Under the pieces are notes generated by a model. The model saw only the letters and a list, made by a program, of their open reading frames with translations. It had not been told where the DNA came from and searched no databases. A program made the position numbers and the translations under genes. From an uncultured Faecalibacterium sp. (GTDB taxonomy: Bacteria > Bacillota > Clostridia > Oscillospirales > Ruminococcaceae), in assembly GCA_946411155.1 (NCBI GenBank), contig CAMKDB010000001.1:1-32362 (forward strand): a stretch of 32,362 bases of DNA, read 5' to 3'. Position 1 is the first letter of the stretch, and every line of letters starts with the position of its first letter. Below, piece by piece: positions 24,606 to 31,022 of the stretch.

Positions 24606-25886
24606 ATGATTGATATTCGTCTCGTTCGTACCAATCCTGAACTCGTAAAAGAGAATATCCGCAAAAAATTCCAGGACGAAAAACTCGTTCTTGTCGACGA
24701 AGTCCTCGATCTGGACAAGCAGTACCGGGAAGCCCGCACCCGCTGCGACGAGCTGCGTTCCCAGCGCAACTCCATCAGTAAACAGATCGGCGTCCTTTTC
24801 GGTCAGGGAAAACGCGATGAAGCCAATGCGGCAAAAGCGCAGGTCTCTTCGATCAATGAAGAACTGGAAAGTCTGGAAAAAAGCGAAGTAGATCTGGAAG
24901 CCGAGATCAAAAAGCGGATGATGGTCATTCCTCAGATCATCGACGATTCCGTGCCGATCGGTAAAGACGACAGTGAGAACGTCGAAATCGAGCGTTTCGG
25001 CGATCCGGTAGTCCCGGATTATGAGATTCCCTACCATGTGGACATCATGGAACGGCTCGCAGGCATCGATCTGGATTCCGCCCGCAATACCAGTGGAAAC
25101 GGTTTCTACTATCTGCGCGGAGACATCGCCCGCCTGCATTCCTCGATTCTCAGCTATGCCCGCGACTTCATGATCAACCGCGGTTTCACTTACTATATTC
25201 CCCCGTTCATGATCCGTGGCAATGTCGTGAGCGGCGTCATGAGCTTCACCGAGATGGAAAACATGATGTACAAGATCGAGGGTGAAGACCTCTATCTGAT
25301 CGGCACCAGCGAGCACTCCATGATCGGCAAATTCATCAACACAATTTTGGATAAGGATCAGCTTCCCCAGACACTGACAAGCTACAGCCCCTGTTTCCGT
25401 AAGGAAGTCGGCGCACACGGTATCGAGGAGCGCGGCGTATATCGGATCCACCAGTTTGAGAAGCAGGAAATGGTCGTTGTCTGTGAACCCGAAGACAGCA
25501 TGAAATGGTATGACATCCTCTGGCAGAACACGGTCGATTTCTTCCGCAGTCTGGACATTCCGGTCCGCACCCTTGAGTGCTGCTCCGGTGATCTGGCCGA
25601 TCTGAAAGTCAAGAGCTGCGACGTTGAAGCATGGAGTCCGCGTCAGAAGAAGTACTTTGAGGTCGGAAGCTGTTCCAATCTCGGCGATGCGCAGGCAAGA
25701 CGCCTCGGCATCCGCATCCGCGACAAAGAGAAGGGTAATTACTTCGCTCACACGCTGAACAATACCTGTGTCGCTCCTCCGAGAATGCTCATCGCATTCC
25801 TTGAGAACAACCTTCAGGAAGATGGCCGGATCCGCATTCCTGAGCCTCTGCGGCCATATATGGGCGGGCAAGAATACATCGGGTAA
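24606..25886 (+). CDS. serS: Seryl-tRNA synthetase, archaeal-like variant
   Basis: This 426-residue class II enzyme charges tRNA-Ser with serine. Residues ~1-110 are the coiled-coil tRNA-binding arm. The catalytic core has GTSEHSM (serine pocket), motif 2 YSPCFRKEVGAHG with RIHQFEKQE, and motif 3 around CVAPPRMLIAFLENN. The C-terminus is IPEPLRPYMGGQEYIG. Several stretches (FYYLRGDIARLHSSILSYA, YKIEGEDLYLIGTSEH, VEAWSPRQKKYFEVGSCSN, AHTLNN) resemble archaeal or eukaryotic SerRS more than the usual bacterial TAEV and HTLNGSG forms. That points to an old horizontal transfer. It lies 5 bp after parB, and there is no room for a T-box, so it is probably co-transcribed with parAB. Confidence 0.95.
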   Translation: MIDIRLVRTNPELVKENIRKKFQDEKLVLVDEVLDLDKQYREARTRCDELRSQRNSISKQIGVLFGQGKRDEANAAKAQVSSINEELESLEKSEVDLEAEIKKRMMVIPQIIDDSVPIGKDDSENVEIERFGDPVVPDYEIPYHVDIMERLAGIDLDSARNTSGNGFYYLRGDIARLHSSILSYARDFMINRGFTYYIPPFMIRGNVVSGVMSFTEMENMMYKIEGEDLYLIGTSEHSMIGKFINTILDKDQLPQTLTSYSPCFRKEVGAHGIEERGVYRIHQFEKQEMVVVCEPEDSMKWYDILWQNTVDFFRSLDIPVRTLECCSGDLADLKVKSCDVEAWSPRQKKYFEVGSCSNLGDAQARRLGIRIRDKEKGNYFAHTLNNTCVAPPRMLIAFLENNLQEDGRIRIPEPLRPYMGGQEYIG

Positions 25887-25937
25887 TATTCTGATTGCAG
25901 TTATATACAGATTGTATTATTTGGTGTTCTTTATTGG

Positions 25938-27323
25938 ATGGAACTTGGTTCACTACAATTTGATCTGTTTCTTCTTATAGCGCTGTTGCTGTATTGGGCA
26001 AGGAAACAACAGAAATGGCGGCGATCGGTACTGATTGTCGCCGATTTTTGTTTTCTCGTATTTTGCGGGCTGAAAAATGCGCTGTGGTGTGTTTCAGTCA
26101 TTCTGGCGGGTTATCTTCTTGGAAAAGCGACCGCTTCTTCCCGGGAAAGAAAGCGTACAGGAAGACTCGCAGGCTTCCTCATTCTGGTGATTCTCTTCCT
26201 TTCATGGTATCTGCTTCCGAAATTGACGGGGTACGGGATTTTCCCTTCCGTTGGCATGAGCTATTACGCGCTTTCCGTTGCAGGATATCTGTTCGATGTT
26301 GGAAACGGAAAAAGAGAATCCGCTTCGTTTAGCGACCTGTTCCTGTTCTCCGGGAACTTTATGACCTTCCTTTCCGGTCCGATTCTTCCTTCGTCTGACA
26401 TAGATCAGTACCGTGAATTGCCTGAATATGATGATTTCTCTTTCAATGACGGATTGCTGCTGATTCTCTGGGGTTTCTTCGAAAAGACCGTTGTGGCGAA
26501 CGGACTCGCCCTCAGCGTGGATTCTTTCTTCGGGCAGATTGCAACCGCTACGCCTTCCAGGCTCCTTTTGTCAAGTTTATTTTACACTTTTCAGCTGTAT
26601 TGCGACTTCGCCGGCTATTCGTCCATAGTGATGGGCATGGGCAAGCTATTCGGTGTGTCTATCCCGGAGAATTTCCGCAATCCTTATCTTGCCACGAATA
26701 TTCAGGATTTCTGGCGCAGATGGCATATCGGCCTTTCGCACTGGTTCCGGGAACATCTGTATTTCCCGCTCGGCGGTTCCAGAAAAGGAACCTTCCGTAC
26801 GATGCTGAATGTGCTGATCGTATTCGCGGCGAGCGGTCTCTGGCACGGATTCGGACTGAATTTTCTGGTATGGGGTCTGCTCCACGGCGCGGCGCTTGCT
26901 TTGTTCAATCTGATTCGTCCCCTTCTGAACCGTTCCGGAATGATGGAGAACGCGGAGAAGAACCCTGTTCTGCGGTGGATCTCCCGTCTGCTGAACCTCT
27001 GCTTCGTCAATTTTGCCTGGATTTTCTTCCGCTGCCCCTCCCTTTCTGCAGCGATTGATTATATCAGCCGTTTCAGAGAACCGCTCGAATTCCCCTCCTA
27101 CATCCTCAAGACGATGGACCTTCCTGAGAAAAAGATATGGTCGGTCTTTGCTGGGCTGATCGTCATTCTGATCGTCGATCTTCTCAAAGAACACGGGATC
27201 CTGCCCAAGGAACAGATTCTCCGCTCCCCTGTTCTCAGATATTTGGTCTTCCTGCTGCTCTTTGCGTCGATTGCTTTTCTCGGGAACTTCGAACTGTCCG
27301 GTTTTCTTTATTACAATTTCTAA
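25938..27323 (+). CDS. MBOAT-family membrane O-acyltransferase, copy 2
   Basis: This 461-residue membrane protein has about ten hydrophobic segments. Landmarks are QLYCDFAGYSSIVMGMG near 219-235, the FWRRWHIGLSHWFREHLYFP block with H263, and the catalytic-type GLWHGFGLNFLVWG with H303. It moves acyl groups to an extracytoplasmic acceptor, presumably with the SGNH-like protein encoded immediately downstream. The first in-frame ATG at 25938 is used because the sequence becomes hydrophobic directly after it, although no clear ribosome site precedes it. It lies 51 bp after serS with no terminator seen, so some read-through from parAB-serS is possible. It differs strongly from copy 1 outside the family motifs. 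Confidence 0.9.
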   Translation: MELGSLQFDLFLLIALLLYWARKQQKWRRSVLIVADFCFLVFCGLKNALWCVSVILAGYLLGKATASSRERKRTGRLAGFLILVILFLSWYLLPKLTGYGIFPSVGMSYYALSVAGYLFDVGNGKRESASFSDLFLFSGNFMTFLSGPILPSSDIDQYRELPEYDDFSFNDGLLLILWGFFEKTVVANGLALSVDSFFGQIATATPSRLLLSSLFYTFQLYCDFAGYSSIVMGMGKLFGVSIPENFRNPYLATNIQDFWRRWHIGLSHWFREHLYFPLGGSRKGTFRTMLNVLIVFAASGLWHGFGLNFLVWGLLHGAALALFNLIRPLLNRSGMMENAEKNPVLRWISRLLNLCFVNFAWIFFRCPSLSAAIDYISRFREPLEFPSYILKTMDLPEKKIWSVFAGLIVILIVDLLKEHGILPKEQILRSPVLRYLVFLLLFASIAFLGNFELSGFLYYNF

Positions 27324-27328
27324 AGGAG
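27324..27328 (+). promoter_or_regulatory. Ribosome binding site deciding a TTG start (SGNH-like gene, copy 2)
   Basis: AGGAG directly follows the MBOAT stop codon and lies 9 nt before TTG at 27338. The frame upstream of this point is a shadow of the MBOAT gene. Confidence 0.75.
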
Positions 27329-27337
27329 AAGTTCTGT

Positions 27338-28423
27338 TTGAAACATGTCCTGAAAAACACACTGTGGTTGCTTGTCGTGTTTGCTTTGGTCGTTGTCGTC
27401 AACTACTGGGCAGACCCTGCCAACCTGACACAGAATGAGTTTTTCTTCGGTCGTATGCTCTCACTGATGCAGGAGGGGTACAACATCGAGCATGTCGCGG
27501 ATTTCAAGGACAGGATCTTCCAGCAGAAAGCTGCCGAAGTGATCGACCGTCCTGAGACGTTGATCTTTGGTTCCAGCCGTGTCCAGCAGATCGATACGGA
27601 AGTCTGCGGCACGACCGTCTGGAATGCGGGCGTTTCCGGAGCCACAACGCAGGATATCTGCGGATTGTATCAGGTCTTCCGGGAGAATGGGAAAATCGGA
27701 GACCGGGTCATTATCGGCATCGATCTGTGGACGTTTGACGGGACTTATACTGATGCCCGTGCCTCTCTATATCTCGAGGCGCCACTTGCACGCTTTATGT
27801 CTGAGGCTGTGGGGATCCCCACCCCCGCAAAACATTTTTCTTTCTCTACCCTCTCCTATCTGTCGGAACTGACCTCCCTCTCCTACTTCCAGTCCTCTTT
27901 TGACTATCTCATGGATGGAAACCACAGTGTCCGCATGCGTGATCTTGTCACCAGCACGGAAAAAGACTATTCCCTCTACGGTATGATGCGTTTTGACGGA
28001 AGTTATGTCTATCCCAGCAACTACGTACTCTCCAATCAGAATGAAGTCGAAAAGCGCGTATTCAGCGCGTTTGACGCTGTTGTTGCTCCCACGGCGGAGT
28101 GGAAAGGCATCGACCCGCAGCTCCGCACCATGTTTGAGGCACTCTGCGGCAGCGTCATTTCCAACGGTTCCGACCTTGTTCTTCTGATTTCTCCCATTCA
28201 CCCGATTGCGTTCTATGAGATAAAACAGAGAGGCGGTGAAGCTGCGCTCCTGGACGTTGAGAACTATCTTCACGAATATGCCGACTCTGTAGGCGCAACC
28301 GTACTGGGCAGTTTCGATCCAGAGGCCTGTGCCTGCGACTTTTTCGATTTCATGGATGCGCTACACATCAATTATCAGGCGACGCTCCGGCTCTGGCAGC
28401 ATGATCTTGCTCTTCCCTCCTGA
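27338..28423 (+). CDS. SGNH-like membrane-anchored protein, MBOAT partner, copy 2
   Basis: This 361-residue protein has an N-terminal membrane anchor (about residues 5-22) and a SGNH-hydrolase-like extracytoplasmic domain. The nucleophile block is TLIFGSSRVQQID with S80. WNAGVSGATTQD carries a conserved Gly/Asn region, LLISPIHP is a later strand, and the C-terminal DALHIN supplies the Asp/His pair (D340, H343). The triad is complete, unlike in copy 1. It should act with the MBOAT upstream, as DltD or AlgJ do, to finish transfer of an acyl group to a surface polymer. The start is TTG at 27338, backed by AGGAG 9 nt upstream. It ends before the tRNA unit. Confidence 0.83.
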   Translation: MKHVLKNTLWLLVVFALVVVVNYWADPANLTQNEFFFGRMLSLMQEGYNIEHVADFKDRIFQQKAAEVIDRPETLIFGSSRVQQIDTEVCGTTVWNAGVSGATTQDICGLYQVFRENGKIGDRVIIGIDLWTFDGTYTDARASLYLEAPLARFMSEAVGIPTPAKHFSFSTLSYLSELTSLSYFQSSFDYLMDGNHSVRMRDLVTSTEKDYSLYGMMRFDGSYVYPSNYVLSNQNEVEKRVFSAFDAVVAPTAEWKGIDPQLRTMFEALCGSVISNGSDLVLLISPIHPIAFYEIKQRGGEAALLDVENYLHEYADSVGATVLGSFDPEACACDFFDFMDALHINYQATLRLWQHDLALPS

Positions 28424-28485
28424 CCGGGATTTACCGCATTTTTTATCCGCAAATAAACGCGAACCTGCAGATAAAGGAAAAATCG

Positions 28486-28515
28486 TTGACAAACGGTTAT
28501 TTTGTTCGGTATAAT
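28486..28515 (+). promoter_or_regulatory. Near-consensus promoter of the tRNA-Met/tRNA-Glu unit
   Basis: A perfect TTGACA (28486-28491), an 18-bp spacer and a perfect TATAAT (28510-28515) lie 22 bp before tRNA-Met. Confidence 0.93.
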
Positions 28516-28537
28516 TTTTCTTGCGCTAAATGTACAT

Positions 28538-28614
28538 GGCGGATTAGCTCAGTTGGCTAGAGCACTCGGTTCATACCCGGGGTGTCGTTGGTTCGAATCC
28601 TACATCCGCTACCA
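28538..28614 (+). tRNA. tRNA-Met(CAU), elongator type
   Basis: This is a 77-nt tRNA with encoded CCA. The acceptor GGCGGAT pairs with ATCCGCT (G1-U72 wobble, as in other elongator Met tRNAs). The anticodon loop TTCATAC gives CAU. The body resembles elongator tRNA-Met rather than initiator or the lysidine-modified tRNA-Ile. The T stem GTTGG/CCTAC contains one T-T mismatch. Confidence 0.93.
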
Positions 28615-28689
28615 GGCCCGGTGGTCAAACGGTTAAGACACCGCCCTTTCACGGCGGTAATACGAGTTCGATTCTCGTCCGGGTCACCA
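28615..28689 (+). tRNA. tRNA-Glu(UUC)
   Basis: This is a 75-nt tRNA with encoded CCA that starts at the base after tRNA-Met. The acceptor GGCCCGG pairs with CCGGGTC, the anticodon loop CTTTCAC gives UUC, and the T arm ACGAG/CTCGT is perfect. It shares the promoter and terminator with tRNA-Met. Confidence 0.96.
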
Positions 28690-28695
28690 AATGAG

Positions 28696-28730
28696 AAGCA
28701 CCGCTCAATGATGGGCGGTGCTTTTTCTTT
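28696..28730 (+). terminator. Rho-independent terminator of the tRNA unit
   Basis: AAGCACCGC pairs with GCGGTGCTT (28696-28704 with 28715-28723) and is followed by TTTCTTT, 7 bp after tRNA-Glu. The rest of the gap to 28890 holds only possible promoter elements. Confidence 0.9.
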
Positions 28731-28841
28731 GATTCTGTTTTTGGAATATGGGAACTGGTTCTGCAAATCCCGACAAACTGTATCTCAAAAGCGCTTCTCA
28801 TTCTTTGCTATACTAAAAAAACAGAATTATCCGCTCAAAAT

Positions 28842-28851
28842 GTGATACAAT
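28842..28851 (+). promoter_or_regulatory. Possible extended -10 promoter of the sulfatase-like gene
   Basis: TGTGATACAAT ends at 28851, with TGA before TACAAT (28846-28851), 40 bp before the ATG. A second candidate, TGCTATACT, ends at 28814. Neither has a good -35. Confidence 0.4.
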
Positions 28852-28890
28852 AAACAGCACGCGAATAGATGAAAAAAAGGAATTATCAGT

Positions 28891-30978
28891 ATGAAGAACT
28901 GGAAAAAAAGGCTGTTTCCTGTGCTTGCAGTAGCCTGTCTTTTTGTATTTACTGTGTTGTTCTACGGCCCGCTGAGTCTGTATCTGAACAACGCGCAGGA
29001 GCTGTTCTTCAGCTTGAATGACCTGCTGAAAGTCATTATTCCGGTTTCGCTTGCCGGATTGGCGGTAATATCCGTGTTGCTCATGATCCTTCCCAAGAAG
29101 ATTTTCACACCGGTTTTAGCCGCGGTCTTCGGCCTTTCGCTTTGCTTCTATCTTCAGGGGAATTTTCTGAATATCAGTTATGGGACCGGTGTTCTGGACG
29201 GAAAAGAGATTGACTGGAACGCATACGGAAGTTACGCCGCGGGGAATACCGCCCTCTGGATCCTGGTCTGCCTGATCCCGGTCGCAGCATGGTTTTTCCT
29301 GAAGAAAAAGAAGAAAACGCAGATCCTTCGGACCGCCGTCGCCTTTGCCGCGCTGTTTTTCATTTTGATCCAGATCCCGGCCATGGCGGTTGAGGTGATC
29401 AACTTCTCCGAACCCGAAGGCGGTTCGCTGACCATTACCGATGAAGGGATGTTTGAACTGTCAGAAGGGAAGAACACCCTGATTTTTATTCTGGACACAT
29501 ATGATGAAGTCTATTACGAGCAATTCCTTGCGAACGACCCGGCTTTTCCAAACCGGACCAACGGGATCGTGCATTTCGGGAACACGCTCACCAGCGGCGC
29601 GACAACGATGGTAGCGATGCCATCGATTCTTACCGGACGCCCATTTCTCAGAGACGTTTCATACGCAGAATACCTGAAGGATGTCTGGGACGGACAGAAT
29701 CCCGTACGCGCACTTGCAGAGACGGGAACAGATGTCCGCATCTATTCCGAAGCGATGTATTTTGCCGAGAGCACAGCGGATTTCGTTGCAAATTTCACTC
29801 ACGGGGAACAGAAAGTCCGCTCTTATCCGATCCTCGGCAGCAAACTGTATAAGCTCACGTTTTCCAAGTTTTTCCCGCATCTTCTGAAACGATTCGTATG
29901 GTTTTATACCGGGGAATTTGAAGAAGCGAAGGAGGCGACAGGGCAGTACAAGGTGAACGACGCTGCATTCTATTCGGATTATCTTTCCGAAGGCTTCACT
30001 TTCACGGACAGTTATGACAATGCCCTGCGTCTGTATCATCTTCACGGCGCTCATTCCCCTTACACGCTTGGAGCAGACGGAAAGAAGAAAGAAGACGCCT
30101 CATTGGGAGATCAGCTTGCAGGTTCCATGAAGATCGTGGAGGATATGCTTCGGGATCTGCAGTCCACTGGTCATTATGACGATACCAGAGTAATCATCAC
30201 TGCGGATCATGGAGAAAAGCATCGAAGCGAACAGCCCTTTTTCCTTCTGAAGGATTTTGGCGCAAAAGGGGAGTACACTTCTTGCGACGCTCCTCTTTCT
30301 CTCTTCGATCTCTCGGTACTCTTCTATGATGAGGCTGGCGTTGATTTCGGCGATACTCTGCCATATGGAATGCACTGGGAAGAAATGCTGACAGCAGGTA
30401 CCCGGGAACGCCGTTTCTTCCGTAACGCTTCCGGCAGCAGCAAAGTCATGATCGATGAATATAAAACTACCGGTCATGCAGGAGACTACGACGCTCTGGA
30501 ACTTGTCCGGTCCTGGGAAGATCCGCTGGGTGCGGACGCACCGTATACACTGGGCGAAGAACTGTCATTTACAACCGAGGCGACCGGAAACCGGTATTCC
30601 GTGGAGGGTTTCGGCAATAATACGGGGTTCCGTACCAAACTCCACGGGCCGTATGCGCTGTTGGAGATCCCGGTGGCCGATCCAGAACCATTCGGCACGC
30701 TTACTTTCAATCTGAAATTCCATCACAACAAGATCAACGTGAAGGAAACGGTGATCAAAGTCAACGGCAAGGAATATTTCCGCGGTGAGATCACCCGTTC
30801 AATGGCAAAAGAAGGAGTAGTGTTTACTGCCGAAGCCGCAGAACTCTTTGCGGCAGATAATATTATACGGATCGAACTGGTATTTCCGGAAATATCCGAA
30901 GAGGAGATGGAGAAGGATGTCACCAGCCGGACAGAAACCCTCTCCCTGATCTCCATCACGATCGGTCCCGCCGAATAA
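28891..30978 (+). CDS. LtaS-like sulfatase-fold membrane protein
   Basis: This 695-residue protein has about five transmembrane helices in residues 8-166, then an extracytoplasmic alkaline-phosphatase/sulfatase-fold domain. Metal and active-site landmarks are IFILDTYDEVYYE (D202), TLTSGATTMVAMPSILTGR (a Thr near 238-239 is the likely nucleophile), HLHGAHSPYT, and VIITADHGEKHR. This layout is that of lipoteichoic acid synthase and other phosphoglycerol or phosphoethanolamine transferases. The C-terminal ~180 residues look like a beta-sandwich that may bind a glycan, which plain LtaS lacks. It is not close enough to LtaS to claim the same reaction. The ATG at 28891 has AAGGA upstream. The YidC-TagF fusion gene follows after 44 bp with no terminator, so they are probably co-transcribed. 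Confidence 0.85.
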   Translation: MKNWKKRLFPVLAVACLFVFTVLFYGPLSLYLNNAQELFFSLNDLLKVIIPVSLAGLAVISVLLMILPKKIFTPVLAAVFGLSLCFYLQGNFLNISYGTGVLDGKEIDWNAYGSYAAGNTALWILVCLIPVAAWFFLKKKKKTQILRTAVAFAALFFILIQIPAMAVEVINFSEPEGGSLTITDEGMFELSEGKNTLIFILDTYDEVYYEQFLANDPAFPNRTNGIVHFGNTLTSGATTMVAMPSILTGRPFLRDVSYAEYLKDVWDGQNPVRALAETGTDVRIYSEAMYFAESTADFVANFTHGEQKVRSYPILGSKLYKLTFSKFFPHLLKRFVWFYTGEFEEAKEATGQYKVNDAAFYSDYLSEGFTFTDSYDNALRLYHLHGAHSPYTLGADGKKKEDASLGDQLAGSMKIVEDMLRDLQSTGHYDDTRVIITADHGEKHRSEQPFFLLKDFGAKGEYTSCDAPLSLFDLSVLFYDEAGVDFGDTLPYGMHWEEMLTAGTRERRFFRNASGSSKVMIDEYKTTGHAGDYDALELVRSWEDPLGADAPYTLGEELSFTTEATGNRYSVEGFGNNTGFRTKLHGPYALLEIPVADPEPFGTLTFNLKFHHNKINVKETVIKVNGKEYFRGEITRSMAKEGVVFTAEAAELFAADNIIRIELVFPEISEEEMEKDVTSRTETLSLISITIGPAE

Positions 30979-31022
30979 ATAATGCTCCTGACGGAGCGTG
31001 ATATAAGGAAAAGGAACAGGAT

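Noticed and set aside
24561-25871. Minus-strand open frame of 436 codons opposite serS
   Set aside because: The plus strand encodes an unambiguous SerRS over the same bases, and the antisense product has no recognisable motif.
27137-27337. Upstream extension of the second SGNH-like frame to an ATG at 27137
   Set aside because: It overlaps the MBOAT gene by about 190 bp and lacks a signal-like sequence, while TTG at 27338 has AGGAG and starts just before the membrane anchor.
28538-28614. Reading the CAU tRNA as tRNA-Ile (lysidine) or initiator tRNA-Met
   Set aside because: The TTCATAC loop and the body match elongator tRNA-Met, and the G1-U72 pair is also seen there.
30983-30996. Terminator between the sulfatase-like and YidC-TagF genes
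   Set aside because: The GCTCC/GGAGC stem is 5 bp long with no T-run.
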